Shown: piece after piece, positions 24,059-33,234 of the stretch
Numbering within the stretch: position 1 is the stretch's first letter
Layout: the number at the start of each line of letters is the position of its first letter
Assembly (NCBI GenBank): GCA_017934385.1
Contig: JAGBJQ010000041.1
Span: 1-33,264 of the forward strand
Origin: Campylobacter sp.
GTDB lineage: Bacteria > Campylobacterota > Campylobacteria > Campylobacterales > Campylobacteraceae
Direction: 5' to 3'
DNA length: 33,264 bases
Position numbers and translations under genes: made by a program
Notes under the pieces: generated by a model
The model's database searches: none
Told to the model about the DNA's origin: nothing
The model's input: only the letters and a program-made list of their open reading frames with translations

Positions 24059-24212
24059 AGATTTCTATGACTGTTTTTCTGGCGTTTTCATCGACATAGA
24101 TTGCAAATATCTCATGTCCGCTCTCGCCTATGACTTCGACCCTGCAATCCCTCATCTCTGGGCTTTCTAGTATAATTCTATCAATAGTGTCTTTCAACTC
24201 TTCTAGTGTCAT
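24057..24212 (-). CDS. 51-residue acidic protein downstream of lpxD
   Basis: Small gene: ATG at 24210-24212, AAGGA six bases upstream, TAA at 24057-24059. The product begins MTLEELKDTIDRIILESPEM and continues as DCRVEVIGESGHEIFAIYVDE before ending TVIEI. This is one helix followed by a three-strand sheet, a compact folded-looking protein with Asp/Glu excess. No signal peptide and no cysteine pair. It lies 9 bases after lpxD in the same operon and ends in a shared terminator, which supports it as a real gene. Function unknown to me. Confidence 0.7.
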   Translation of the reverse strand: MTLEELKDTIDRIILESPEMRDCRVEVIGESGHEIFAIYVDENARKTVIEI

Positions 24213-24221
24213 GATTTATCC

Positions 24222-25175
24222 TTATTTATCTTTGAAAAATCGCGCAATCTTAGCTTGGAGTTTAAACCACTCTTTTAGCTCCATTATCGGGTGGCCGGCG
24301 AAATTTTTACCAGCTGGCAGGTCTTTGCTGATCCCGCCTCTGGCTGCGACTTGGACGAAATCCCCTACCCTGACATGTCCGCCACTGCCTGCTTGACCGC
24401 CGAGGACGACATTTCTACCAAGTATAGTCGATCCTGCAAGTCCCACTTGTGAGACGATTAGGCAGTTTTCACCTAGCTCGCAATTGTGTCCGATTTGGAC
24501 TAAATTGTCGATTTTAGTGCAAGCAGAGATTATCGTAGAGCCAAAAACCGCCCTATCTATCGTGGTATTCGCGCCGATTTCGACCTCATCTTCGAGCACA
24601 ACATTTCCATTGTGATAAATTTTAACATGCGTGCCGTCGCTTCTGTGCGCGTAGCCAAAGCCGTCCGAGCCGATAACTGCGTTTGCTAGGATATGACAGC
24701 GAGCCCCGATAATCGTGTCATTGTAAATCACGACCCCTGGGTGTATCACACAATCATCGCCGATAACGACATCATCGCCGATATACGCACCAGCGCAGAC
24801 TACGACTCTCTCGCCGATTTGGGTATTTGAGCCGATATAAACGCCCTTTGCGATTTGCACACTTTTAGCAATCGCGCTTGGGCGAGGCTCCCTAATAAGC
24901 GGTTTTGCGAAATATTTGCTCAGTATTGCAAAGGCTAGGTGCGGATTGACACACTCGACTTTGATTATGTTTTTTGGAACCTCTACACCCTTTTTTACCA
25001 AAATCGCGCACGCCTTGCTATCTGCGATAAATTTCTCATTTTTTTCGCTATCACAATAGCTAAGTTCTGTTCCATTTGCATTTTGCAATGAATTTATCGC
25101 TGTGATTTCAGCATCTTCAATACCTAAATTTGCAAAATCCATTCTTAAAATTTTAACAATTTCAGAAAGTTTCAT
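24222..25175 (-). CDS. lpxD: UDP-3-O-(3-hydroxyacyl)glucosamine N-acyltransferase
   Basis: Third step of lipid A synthesis: N-acylation of UDP-3-O-acyl-glucosamine from acyl-ACP. 317 residues: an N-terminal uridine-binding domain (about 1-95) followed by a left-handed beta helix of hexapeptide repeats (about 100-275, e.g. [18 protein letters not shown]), the family block [10 protein letters not shown] (168-177), and the probable catalytic His230 in [15 protein letters not shown]-terminal helices close the trimer. It follows ilvH by 8 bases in an operon with branched-chain amino acid genes, as I recall in C. jejuni (ilvI-ilvH-lpxD). Confidence 0.95.
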   Translation of the reverse strand: MKLSEIVKILRMDFANLGIEDAEITAINSLQNANGTELSYCDSEKNEKFIADSKACAILVKKGVEVPKNIIKVECVNPHLAFAILSKYFAKPLIREPRPSAIAKSVQIAKGVYIGSNTQIGERVVVCAGAYIGDDVVIGDDCVIHPGVVIYNDTIIGARCHILANAVIGSDGFGYAHRSDGTHVKIYHNGNVVLEDEVEIGANTTIDRAVFGSTIISACTKIDNLVQIGHNCELGENCLIVSQVGLAGSTILGRNVVLGGQAGSGGHVRVGDFVQVAARGGISKDLPAGKNFAGHPIMELKEWFKLQAKIARFFKDK

Positions 25176-25183
25176 CTTTTCTC

Positions 25184-25654
25184 CTACATATCAAGTGCGA
25201 CGCTACCACTTCTGACGATATCAATTGGGTTGTATTTTTTCACGGTCTTTAAAAAACTCTCGATTCTATCGGCATCGTCGCACGCCATAAGCACGATATG
25301 GTTTTCGTCGCTGTTTGCGATAGAGCCGTTATACGCTTTTAGCAAAGCGTCAAGTCCGGCTAAATTTTCGTTTAATGCGATTTTGATTAAAACCATCTCT
25401 TTTTCGACAAAATTTGCTTCCTCGATTACTTTATAAATCGGAATTAGCTTGTGAAGTTGCTTGGTAATTTGCTCTATAATGCGCTCATCACCCAAGGTTA
25501 CAATCGTAAGCCTAGATAAATTTGTATTTGGGATAGGTGCGACGGTTAGGGAGTTGATATTGTATCCGCGCCCTGCAAAAAGCCCAGAAATACGAGAAAG
25601 CACGCCGTGTTCGTCCAAAACTATGACTGAAATAATTCTTTTTATACTATTCAT
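25184..25654 (-). CDS. ilvH: Acetolactate synthase small (regulatory) subunit
   Basis: Regulatory subunit giving valine feedback control to acetolactate synthase. About 156 residues: N-terminal ACT domain ([33 protein letters not shown]) with the conserved [10 protein letters not shown] valine-site segment, and a C-terminal domain ending in [14 protein letters not shown] at 25652-25654 is preferred because AGGA lies seven bases upstream; a TTG two codons earlier is possible. It starts 9 bases after ilvB. Confidence 0.95.
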   Translation of the reverse strand: MNSIKRIISVIVLDEHGVLSRISGLFAGRGYNINSLTVAPIPNTNLSRLTIVTLGDERIIEQITKQLHKLIPIYKVIEEANFVEKEMVLIKIALNENLAGLDALLKAYNGSIANSDENHIVLMACDDADRIESFLKTVKKYNPIDIVRSGSVALDM

Positions 25655-25663
25655 AATCAAATC

Positions 25664-27352
25664 CTATTCAAATATCATATTATATAGCGCGCCACCTGCT
25701 GGCACCATTGGGAAAACATTTTCAAAGCGATCGACCTTAACCTCGATAAAGCAAACCTTATTGCTTTCAAGCGCAGTTTTTAGCGCGCTTTCAAACTCAG
25801 CCTTTGTGCTAACGCTAAACCCAAGCCCGCCAAAGCTCTCTACGAGTTTTACGAAATCTGGCTGTTTGCTAAGATCCGTCGATGAAAATCTCGCACCATA
25901 AAACATACTTTGCCACTGCCTAACCATACCCAAAAAGTTGTTATTAAGTATGATATTTACGACACCAAGATTATTTTCACTAAGCGTCATTAGCTCTTGG
26001 ATATTCATCAAAATTGAGCCATCGCCTGTGAAATTTATAACCTGCCTTTTCTCGCCAGCAAAGGCTTTCGCTCCCATTGCAGCAGGCAAACCATATCCCA
26101 TAGTGCCAAGCCCACCGCTTGTAAGAAGCGTGCGAGGGCGGTTAAATGGATAAAACTGCGCTACCCACATTTGGTGCTGTCCGACATCTGTTACGATGAT
26201 AGCGTCATCACTTGCGATCTCGCCAGTTTTTTGCACTACCCATTGTGGTTTTAAAATTTCATCGCTGTCTTTATATCCCAACGGGTGAATTTCTTTGTAA
26301 ATTTTGATTTGCTCACGCCAAGCATTATAATTTGCAGGCTCTGCTTCGTGTTTTAATCTAGGATTTAATTCTGCCAAAACTGATTTTACATCACCAACGA
26401 TAGGAAAATGAGCATTTACAATTTTTGAAATTGAACTAGGATCAATATCTACATGGATAATCTTCGTATTTTTCGCAAATTCTTCAAGTTTTCCAGTTAC
26501 CCTATCATCAAATCTAGCTCCAAGACAGATTATAAGGTCTGTTTCGCTAAGTGCCATATTGGCTGCATAACTTCCGTGCATTCCCACTAAACCCAAATTT
26601 AACTCATCATCGCTTCTCATAACTCCAAGCGCCATTAGGGTTTCTACTACTGGAATTTGCGTAATATGAGCCAATTCTCTTACCTCATCGCTAGCCTCGC
26701 TCAAAATCACGCCACCGCCGATATAAAGTATCGGTCGCTCGGCCGCCATTATTAGCTCAGCTACTTTTTTTATCTGTTTTGCGTTGCCTTTGTAAGTCGG
26801 GCGATATGTCTGCATTTTTATCTCATTTGGATAGACAAATTCGCCAAGCTTAGCTGTTACATCTTTTGGCACATCGATATGCACAGGTCCAGGTCTGCCA
26901 GAGCGCGCGATATAAAACGCTTGTTTTAGCACCATTGGAAGCTCTTCGACAGTTTTTACTAGGAAATTGTGTTTGACACATGGTCTTGAAATTCCAACCG
27001 CATCAATCTCTTGAAATGCGTCGGTTCCGATGAGCGAACCAGCAACCTGTCCGCTAATCAGCACGATTGGGATAGAATCTGCATACGCAGTGGCAAGGCC
27101 TGTGATTGCATTTGTAAAACCAGGGCCACTTGTTACGATAGCTACGCCTACTTTGCCACTAGCGCGCGCATATCCGTCAGCTGCCATAGTCGCAGCCTGC
27201 TCGTGGCGCACCAGGATATGTTTGAAATATGTTTGTTTGTATGTTTCATCATATATGTTTAGCGCAGCGCCACCAGGATATCCAAATACTACCTCAACGC
27301 CCTCTTGATGAAGCGCCTCGATAATCATCTGCGAACCGTTTAATTTCTCCAT
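25664..27352 (-). CDS. ilvB: Acetolactate synthase large (catalytic) subunit
   Basis: ThDP- and FAD-dependent enzyme that condenses two pyruvates, or pyruvate and 2-oxobutyrate, at the head of valine/leucine and isoleucine synthesis. 562 residues from ATG 27350-27352 (AGGA six bases upstream; a TTG two codons earlier is possible). Catalytic Glu51 in VRHEQAA, the FAD-binding middle domain with VGMHGSYAANMAL, and the ThDP/Mg motif GDGSILMNIQEL...NNNFLG. The order ilvB-ilvH-lpxD-small gene forms one minus-strand unit. No leader peptide rich in Leu/Ile/Val was found in the 121 bases between the brnQ terminator and this start, so attenuation is not evident. Confidence 0.96.
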   Translation of the reverse strand: MEKLNGSQMIIEALHQEGVEVVFGYPGGAALNIYDETYKQTYFKHILVRHEQAATMAADGYARASGKVGVAIVTSGPGFTNAITGLATAYADSIPIVLISGQVAGSLIGTDAFQEIDAVGISRPCVKHNFLVKTVEELPMVLKQAFYIARSGRPGPVHIDVPKDVTAKLGEFVYPNEIKMQTYRPTYKGNAKQIKKVAELIMAAERPILYIGGGVILSEASDEVRELAHITQIPVVETLMALGVMRSDDELNLGLVGMHGSYAANMALSETDLIICLGARFDDRVTGKLEEFAKNTKIIHVDIDPSSISKIVNAHFPIVGDVKSVLAELNPRLKHEAEPANYNAWREQIKIYKEIHPLGYKDSDEILKPQWVVQKTGEIASDDAIIVTDVGQHQMWVAQFYPFNRPRTLLTSGGLGTMGYGLPAAMGAKAFAGEKRQVINFTGDGSILMNIQELMTLSENNLGVVNIILNNNFLGMVRQWQSMFYGARFSSTDLSKQPDFVKLVESFGGLGFSVSTKAEFESALKTALESNKVCFIEVKVDRFENVFPMVPAGGALYNMIFE

Positions 27353-27473
27353 GTTCAATCCTAATTATGAAATGACTGGGTATTTTATTATTTTTTAGAT
27401 TAAATTCTTAGAATTTTTTATTAAATTCTGTTAAATTTTATAATTTTATAAGAAAACTAGCTAAATTTAAAAA

Positions 27474-27499
27474 AGGCTTGCATAAAATTATGCAAGCCT
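27474..27499 (-). terminator. Rho-independent terminator of brnQ
   Basis: A 12-bp stem (AGGCTTGCATAA with its complement, two-base nominal loop) directly follows brnQ; reading the minus strand it is followed by TTTTTT. It separates brnQ from ilvB, so the ilv genes need their own promoter. Confidence 0.85.
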
Positions 27500-27508
27500 A
27501 AATTTGTA

Positions 27509-28825
27509 TTAAAACGATCTTTTTGTAACAATATGGATAAGAAAACTAATAACAAAAGCTACCACACTAGGCACAATCCAGCCAAGCATAGCATCATAAA
27601 ACGGAAAACCACTAACCCATTGTGTTACAAATGGAATTTTGACTTTTAAAACATCAAGTCCATTTACTATACCAACCGCAAAACTCGCATACACGCAAGC
27701 CCTATAAACTAGTTTGCTTGTATCGATTAGCGGATCGATTAGCGATAAAATTATAAGCATAATCGCAGCTGGATAAATCGCGATTAGCACAGGGATACTC
27801 GCGCTAATAATCGTTGTAAGTCCGAAATTTGCTACACCAAATGAAACGATACAAAGTATCACAACCCAAATTTTATATGGAATTTTACCTTTTACTAGGT
27901 TTTCAAAATACTGACTACACGAACTAATCAAACCCAAAGTCGTAGTAAGGCAGGCTAGGAAAAATGCAAGCCCTAGCAAAGCTGTGCCAACACTGCCAAA
28001 AAGATAATTACTGATTTTACTAAGATATTGAGCGCCGTTTGTTACATCAGGGAAAAGGCTAGCCGCACTCGCACCAAGATATGAAATCATCAGATAAATC
28101 ACTGCTAAAAGCGCGCCCGCAAACATACCCGCTTTTATCATAGATACGACGATATGCCCTTCATCACTAACACCGCGCGCTCTCATCGCATTTGCGATAA
28201 TGATACCAAAGGCTAGTGAGGCCAAAGCGTCCATAGTCTGGTATCCATCGACGAAACCACTTGCGACTGCGTGATCTCTATACGCTTCGTTCGGAGCGAC
28301 GAATTCGCCCATAGGGGTGAAAAACGACGATACGAAAAGTCCCAAAATCAAAATCAAAAGCACAGGCGTAAGGTAGCGTCCGAGCAAATCAACCAATTTT
28401 GACGGGTTTAGACAAAGAACAAAATTTAGCGCAAAATACGCAGCCGAATAGATCAAAAGCCACATCTGCACCGATGTTTCGGCGACATTTTCGCGCACGA
28501 TGATATCAAATGGCATATTTGCAGCACGCGGTATCGCAAAAAGCGGACCGATAGTCAGATACAATGCGACTGTAAAAATCAGCGCAAACACAGGATCTAC
28601 GCGCTCGACTAAATTCGCTAGACCCTTTGATTTAGCCACGGCTGCGACGCCAAGAACCGGAATCAAAATCGCGGCACAGCAAAAAAACATAATTCCCACA
28701 AAAAAGTTATCGCCTGCATTTTTGCCTACAATCGGCGGAAAAATGAAGTTTCCAGCACCAAAATACATAGCAAAAAGCATTAAAGCAATGGTAAAAAACT
28801 CTTTTTTAGTAAGCTTTCTGTCCAT
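27509..28825 (-). CDS. brnQ: Branched-chain amino acid transport system II carrier protein
   Basis: Na+- or H+-coupled uptake of Leu, Ile and Val by the LIVCS family. 438 residues with about twelve membrane helices. The N-terminal signature ALMLFAMYFGAGNFIFPPIVGKNAG is diagnostic for BrnQ, as are DGYQTMDALASLAFG and the ACLTTTLGL helix. ATG at 28823-28825 with AAGGAG five bases upstream. It has its own terminator and sits upstream of the ilvBH genes for the same amino acids, so uptake and synthesis are neighbours although not one transcript. Confidence 0.95.
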   Translation of the reverse strand: MDRKLTKKEFFTIALMLFAMYFGAGNFIFPPIVGKNAGDNFFVGIMFFCCAAILIPVLGVAAVAKSKGLANLVERVDPVFALIFTVALYLTIGPLFAIPRAANMPFDIIVRENVAETSVQMWLLIYSAAYFALNFVLCLNPSKLVDLLGRYLTPVLLILILGLFVSSFFTPMGEFVAPNEAYRDHAVASGFVDGYQTMDALASLAFGIIIANAMRARGVSDEGHIVVSMIKAGMFAGALLAVIYLMISYLGASAASLFPDVTNGAQYLSKISNYLFGSVGTALLGLAFFLACLTTTLGLISSCSQYFENLVKGKIPYKIWVVILCIVSFGVANFGLTTIISASIPVLIAIYPAAIMLIILSLIDPLIDTSKLVYRACVYASFAVGIVNGLDVLKVKIPFVTQWVSGFPFYDAMLGWIVPSVVAFVISFLIHIVTKRSF

Positions 28826-28924
28826 GAAATCTCCTTATCAAAAATTTAATCGCTCATTTTCTCATTATTTAATTTAAATTTCATTTAAATTTTATTTTTA
28901 CTAAAAATTTAAAGCAAAAATTTT

Positions 28925-28944
28925 TGCTATAATCGCGCGAAATT
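28925..28944 (+). promoter_or_regulatory. radA promoter, extended -10
   Basis: TGCTATAATCGCGCGAAATT, with TATAAT at 28928-28933, 37 bases before the radA ATG. Preceded by T-rich sequence and no -35. The identical 20 bases occur before ccoI at 30326-30345. Confidence 0.7.
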
Positions 28945-28970
28945 TAATAAATTTATCAAGGTAAAACAAA

Positions 28971-30320
28971 ATGGCAAAATCAAAATCAACACTTTTCGAG
29001 TGCCAACACTGCGGAAATCAACAATCCAGATGGCTTGGCAAATGCCCCGATTGTGGCGCATGGGATAGTTTCGTGGAGCTTAAAGCCGAGCAGATTAAAA
29101 CCCTAAAAGAGATAGAAAAATTAGAGCAAAAAAAAGGCGCAAGTGGCGCAAAAGCAATAGATGAAATCCAAATCGAAGATGTCGTGCGCATAGACACCAA
29201 AGACGCTGAGTTAAATTTGGTTTTAGGCGGCGGGCTTGTAGAGGGTTCGCTCGTGCTAATTGGCGGAAGTCCAGGGATCGGCAAATCCACGCTTTTGCTC
29301 AAAATCGCTGCAAATTTAGCCAGCCCAAATTCGCCCGCACTCTATGTCAGTGGCGAAGAAAGTGCCAGTCAAATCAAAATGCGAGCCGACCGCCTAGGCG
29401 CAATCAATAAAAATTTATTCTTGCTAACTGAGATAAATTTAAACACGATTTTAGATGAAATTTCAAGCAAAAATTACAAAAGCGTCGTCATTGATAGTAT
29501 CCAGACCCTTTATAGCGACAAAATTTCATCAGCCCCAGGCTCAGTTACGCAGGTGCGTGAGATCACATTTGAGCTAATGCGATTAGCCAAAGAGCGTGGA
29601 ATTAGCATTTTTATCATCGGGCATATTACCAAAGAAGGCTCAATCGCAGGGCCACGCATTTTAGAACACATGGTCGATGTAGTGCTGTATTTCGAAGGAG
29701 ATGCGAGCAAGGAACTTCGAATTTTGCGTGGTTTTAAAAATCGTTTTGGTTCTACTAGCGAGGTTGGGATTTTCGAAATGAGCGAAAAAGGGCTAATTAG
29801 CGCAAAAGATGTCGCAAGTAAATTTTTCACTCGCACCAAACCTGCCTCAGGCTCAGCGATAACCGTGACAATGGAGGGCTCACGCGCCCTAGTAGTCGAA
29901 ATCCAAGCCCTAGTTTGCGAAAGCTCGTATCCCAAACGCTCTGCCACAGGATATGATAAAAACCGCCTCGATATGCTTTTAGCGCTTTTGGATAGGAAGC
30001 TAGAAATTGGTCTTGGCGGATACGATGTCTTCGTAAATGTCATCGGCGGGGTCAAAATCACCGAAACCGCCTGCGATTTAGCCGTGGTCGCTGCAATCGT
30101 AAGTAGCTTTAAAAACCGCCCGCTTAGCAAAGAGAGCGCATTTATTGGCGAAGTTAGCCTAAATGGCGAAATTCGCGAAATTTTCAACCTCGATGCGCGC
30201 ATAAAAGAGGCTAGTTTGCAAAAATTCAAAAACATAATCTCGCCGATGAAACCGCAAAATTCGCTAGGGCTTAAAATTTTTCACGCCACGGAAATTTCAC
30301 AAATCCTTGATTGGATGTAA
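28971..30320 (+). CDS. radA: DNA repair protein RadA
   Basis: RecA-like branch-migration ATPase of homologous recombination. 449 residues: N-terminal zinc finger with Cys11, Cys14, Cys25 and Cys28 (CQHC, CPDC), Walker A GGSPGIGKST (98-107), Walker B VVIDSIQT, the RadA-specific KNRFG motif (in LRGFKNRFGSTSEVG), and a Lon-like P domain at the C-terminus (DVFVNVIGGVKITETACDLA). All elements are present and length is normal. Transcribed from its own extended -10 promoter; the ccoI promoter begins directly after its stop. Confidence 0.97.
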   Translation: MAKSKSTLFECQHCGNQQSRWLGKCPDCGAWDSFVELKAEQIKTLKEIEKLEQKKGASGAKAIDEIQIEDVVRIDTKDAELNLVLGGGLVEGSLVLIGGSPGIGKSTLLLKIAANLASPNSPALYVSGEESASQIKMRADRLGAINKNLFLLTEINLNTILDEISSKNYKSVVIDSIQTLYSDKISSAPGSVTQVREITFELMRLAKERGISIFIIGHITKEGSIAGPRILEHMVDVVLYFEGDASKELRILRGFKNRFGSTSEVGIFEMSEKGLISAKDVASKFFTRTKPASGSAITVTMEGSRALVVEIQALVCESSYPKRSATGYDKNRLDMLLALLDRKLEIGLGGYDVFVNVIGGVKITETACDLAVVAAIVSSFKNRPLSKESAFIGEVSLNGEIREIFNLDARIKEASLQKFKNIISPMKPQNSLGLKIFHATEISQILDWM

Positions 30321-30325
30321 AAAAA

Positions 30326-30345
30326 TGCTATAATCGCGCGAAATT
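30326..30345 (+). promoter_or_regulatory. ccoI-ccoS promoter, extended -10
   Basis: TATAAT at 30329-30334 in TGCTATAATCGCGCGAAATT, 29 bases before the ccoI start and 6 bases after the radA stop. Identical over 20 bases to the radA promoter. It suggests ccoIS can be expressed apart from radA. Confidence 0.65.
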
Positions 30346-30363
30346 CTTGGACGGACAAATTAA

Positions 30364-32748
30364 ATGGAAAAATGCGATCACTGCCACGGCTCGTTTGAGA
30401 GCGCGGAACTTTTTAGCGATGAGTCGGGGCATAAATTTTGCTGTAATGGGTGCAAAAATGTCTATTATCTTTTGCAGGGGCAAAATTTGGGCGAATTTTA
30501 CGAGCGCCTTGGCAAACATACCCTGCGCCCAGCCAAACAAAATGCCAAAATTCAGGGCTCTGCTAGCAGTATTTACAAAAACTATGTCACCAAAGATAAA
30601 GACGGATTTAACCAAATTTCGCTTTTAATTGACGGAATTCACTGCTCGGCATGCGTCTGGCTAAACGAAAAAATCCTAAATAACGCCACTGGTATAATCG
30701 AAGTAAGCCTAAACGCAGCCTCGCACAAAGCGCGTATTGTATGGGACGAAGAGCAAATAGGGCTAGCCGAAATTTTAAATTTAATCCGCTCGATTGGATA
30801 CGATGCCTACCCTTATGACACAAACACCCAAAACGCCAAAGACACGGCAAAACGCAGGGAATTTTACGCTAGGCTTTTGGTTGGAATTTTTTGCGTTATG
30901 AATATAATGTGGATCTCAATCGCGCTGTATGGCGGGTATTTCACGGGGATCGAGCAGGGCACGAAGGATATTTTGCACTTTGCTGAGTTTATCCTAGCTA
31001 CGCCTGTGCTTTTCTATACTGGGGCAGTATTTTTTAAGGGTGCATTTTATGCGCTCAAAACTCGCACCCCAAATATGGACTTGCTCGTTGGTCTTGGGGC
31101 TTTGGTAATTTATATTTATTCGCTTTATGTTATGTTTTCGCGCAATGGCGAGGTCTATTTCGAATCCGTAGCGATGATAATCACCTTTGTTTTTGCAGGA
31201 AAATATCTGCAAATTTTAAGCCAAAAAAGGGCTGGCGAAAATTTAAGCTCGCTTTCAAACATGCTTCTTGGCGAGGTTTGCACGCTAAAACCAGACGGAA
31301 GCTATGCAAACAAATCCCCAAACGAGGTGCAAATCGGCGATGAAATTCTCATAAACCAAGGCGATCGCGTCCTAATCGACGGCGTGGTAAGCAGTGGCGA
31401 GGGAAGTTTCGATTATTCGGGCATTTCGGGCGAGAGTATCCCGGTATCGCTAGGCAAAAACGATGAAATCAAATCAGGCTCGCTCTGCCTATCTGGCTCG
31501 CTAAAATACCGCGCAAACGCCGATTTTAAGGGCTCATTGCTTAGCAAAATCGTCGAGCTTTTAGAAAACGCAAATCTAAAAAAACCAAAATTTGAAATTT
31601 TGGCTAATAAAATTTCAGGCTATTTTTCGATTTTTGTCATAGCCGTGGCGTTTGTGGCGTTTGTGTTTTGGTATGCCAAAGCAGGCTTTGCAAGCGCGCT
31701 ACTAATCAGCGTTAGCGTCATCATCATCGCCTGCCCTTGCGCCCTAGCCCTTGCCACGCCGATTGCGACGCTGTGCGCGATCTCTGTGGCGCTAAGGCAT
31801 GGCATAATCTTCAAAGAGGCCAAAATGCTAGAAATCCTCTCTGAGGCCGATACTATCGTCTTTGACAAAACAGGCACACTCACAAGCTCTGCGCTAATCG
31901 TCAAAAAAAGCGAAATTTCGCCCCACTGCGATATCGGCGCGCTAAAAGGGCTTTTGCAAAGCTCAAACCACCCTATTTCCGAGGCTGTGCTTGAATTTTT
32001 AAATTCGGGCGAATTCGCAAAATTTGCGCCTGCGAATTTAGAAAATATCACAAACCACCCAGCCAAGGGCCTTAGCGCGAAATTTGGCGAAAATGAAATT
32101 TATGGCGGAAGCGCGAAATTTATGTGCGAGCTTGGCGCAAATGTCGCTAGTGGGGATTTAAGCGAGTATTTTTTCATGCAGAATAGGCAAATTTTAGCCA
32201 AATTTTGGCTTCTTGCGCCACTTAAAAATGATAGCAAAGAGGCCATAAAAACGCTACAAAATTTAGGTTACGAGCTTCATATCATCAGCGGCGATCACCA
32301 AAACGCCGTCAGTGCGATAGCGCGCGAGCTAGAAATAGTGAAATTTGGTGCGCAAATTTTGCCAGACGAAAAGGCTAGCTATATCCAAAACCTCGCTAAA
32401 ATGGGAAAAAAAGTGGTAATGGTAGGCGACGGGATAAACGACGCGGCCGCGCTTAGCCTCGCTCACGCTGGGATTTGCTTAGGAAGTGGCGCGAATCTTA
32501 GCGTGCAAAAAAGCGATGTCGTGCTTATCAAAGACGATATGACGAGCCTAGTGCGCGCCATGCGTATCGCGCGCAAAACAGGCAGTAAAATCCGCCAAAA
32601 TATCGTTATTTCGCTACTTTATAACCTAATCACAATCCCGCTTGCGTTTTTGGGATACGCAATCCCGCTGTTTGCGGCACTCTCGATGAGCCTAAGCTCG
32701 GTAATCGTGGTCGCAAACTCAATGCTTTTAAGAAGGATAAAACTATGA
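30364..32748 (+). CDS. ccoI: Cu(+)-exporting P1B-type ATPase for cytochrome cbb3 assembly (CcoI/FixI)
   Basis: Pumps copper across the inner membrane, needed to build cbb3-type oxidase. 794 residues. N-terminal cysteine cluster Cys4, Cys7, Cys26, Cys27, Cys30 (CDHC...CCNGC) typical of FixI/CcoI rather than housekeeping CopA; a heavy-metal domain with GIHCSACVW (Cys94, Cys97); eight membrane helices, the sixth with CPC (457-459); actuator motif SGES; phosphorylation site DKTGT (Asp501); a HP motif in SSNHPISEAV; hinge GDGINDAAAL (about 688-697). The ccoS gene overlaps its end by four bases (ATGA), which settles the CcoI assignment. Confidence 0.94.
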   Translation: MEKCDHCHGSFESAELFSDESGHKFCCNGCKNVYYLLQGQNLGEFYERLGKHTLRPAKQNAKIQGSASSIYKNYVTKDKDGFNQISLLIDGIHCSACVWLNEKILNNATGIIEVSLNAASHKARIVWDEEQIGLAEILNLIRSIGYDAYPYDTNTQNAKDTAKRREFYARLLVGIFCVMNIMWISIALYGGYFTGIEQGTKDILHFAEFILATPVLFYTGAVFFKGAFYALKTRTPNMDLLVGLGALVIYIYSLYVMFSRNGEVYFESVAMIITFVFAGKYLQILSQKRAGENLSSLSNMLLGEVCTLKPDGSYANKSPNEVQIGDEILINQGDRVLIDGVVSSGEGSFDYSGISGESIPVSLGKNDEIKSGSLCLSGSLKYRANADFKGSLLSKIVELLENANLKKPKFEILANKISGYFSIFVIAVAFVAFVFWYAKAGFASALLISVSVIIIACPCALALATPIATLCAISVALRHGIIFKEAKMLEILSEADTIVFDKTGTLTSSALIVKKSEISPHCDIGALKGLLQSSNHPISEAVLEFLNSGEFAKFAPANLENITNHPAKGLSAKFGENEIYGGSAKFMCELGANVASGDLSEYFFMQNRQILAKFWLLAPLKNDSKEAIKTLQNLGYELHIISGDHQNAVSAIARELEIVKFGAQILPDEKASYIQNLAKMGKKVVMVGDGINDAAALSLAHAGICLGSGANLSVQKSDVVLIKDDMTSLVRAMRIARKTGSKIRQNIVISLLYNLITIPLAFLGYAIPLFAALSMSLSSVIVVANSMLLRRIKL

Positions 32749-32969
32749 GTAACGCCGTGCTAATGACTATGGTTACGATTTCGCTAATACTTGGATTTTG
32801 CGTATTAGGCGGGCTTTTGTGGGCGCTGAAAAATCATCAATTCGATGATTATTCTAAATTTCTTGGCGGGACAGAATTCGACGGCGAGGACGCACTCAAC
32901 GAAGCTGTGAAAATGGAAGAAAAACGCAAAGAGGCGTTAAGGCGAAAAAAAGAAAATTTGGATAGTTGA
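32745..32969 (+). CDS. ccoS: cbb3-type cytochrome oxidase assembly protein CcoS
   Basis: 74 residues: one membrane helix (about 5-27, VLMTMVTISLILGFCVLGGLLWALK) followed by QFDDYSKFL, the standard CcoS 'NGQFDDLD' region, and a charged tail. Required with CcoI for cofactor insertion into the cbb3 oxidase. Start ATG overlaps the ccoI stop (ATGA). No further coding sequence is seen after it in the window. Confidence 0.93.
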   Translation: MSNAVLMTMVTISLILGFCVLGGLLWALKNHQFDDYSKFLGGTEFDGEDALNEAVKMEEKRKEALRRKKENLDS

Positions 32970-33030
32970 AATTTAGAGTAAAATTCCACATTAAATTTCG
33001 CAAAAATACTGCCCCGAAATTTCTTACTCG

Positions 33031-33075
33031 TAGATTGCCACGAATTTTGCTGACGCAAAATTCTCGCAATGACAG
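33031..33075 (-). repeat. CATTGCGAG palindromic repeat, copy R1
   Basis: Read on the minus strand it starts CTGTCATTGCGAG and ends GGCAATCTA. Inside is a 9-bp stem GAATTTTGC (33042-33050) / GCAAAATTC (33055-33063) with loop TGAC. Outer arms ATTGC / GCAAT also pair. Confidence 0.85.
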
Positions 33076-33097
33076 ATTATACAAATTTTGCCTAATT

Positions 33098-33132
33098 TGT
33101 CATTGCGAGGAGCGAAGCGACGAAGCAATCTA
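33098..33132 (+). repeat. CATTGCGAG palindromic repeat, copy R2
   Basis: TGTCATTGCGAGGAGCGAAG followed by CGACGAAGCAATCTA: the classical form of a repeat found in many unrelated bacteria, often mis-annotated as a peptide containing CHCEERSDEAI. Outer arms ATTGC / GCAAT pair. Confidence 0.9.
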
Positions 33133-33162
33133 CGAATTTAAAATTCACAGACGCTAAATTCG

Positions 33163-33200
33163 CTGTCATTGCGAGAAAATGAAGTTTTCGAAGCAATCCA
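33163..33200 (+). repeat. CATTGCGAG palindromic repeat, copy R3
   Basis: CTGTCATTGCGAG, inner stem GAAAA (33175-33179) / TTTTC (33185-33189), then GAAGCAATCCA. Followed by a hairpin GCAATC-CAGA-GATTGC (33193-33208). Confidence 0.85.
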
Positions 33201-33234
33201 GAGATTGCAAAATTTAAAACGCCTGACGGCGTGC

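Noticed and set aside
27359-27473. Attenuator or T-box type leader upstream of ilvB
   Set aside because: No leader peptide rich in Ile, Leu or Val and no competing hairpins were seen; the region is simple AT-rich sequence with possible -10 sites.
29510-30235. 241-codon minus-strand open frame inside radA
   Set aside because: Antisense shadow of RadA motifs (KNRFG and P domain); no initiation signal.
32966-33157. 63-codon open frame after ccoS containing CHCEERSDEAI
   Set aside because: This is translation of the CATTGCGAG repeat, a well-known source of false gene calls.
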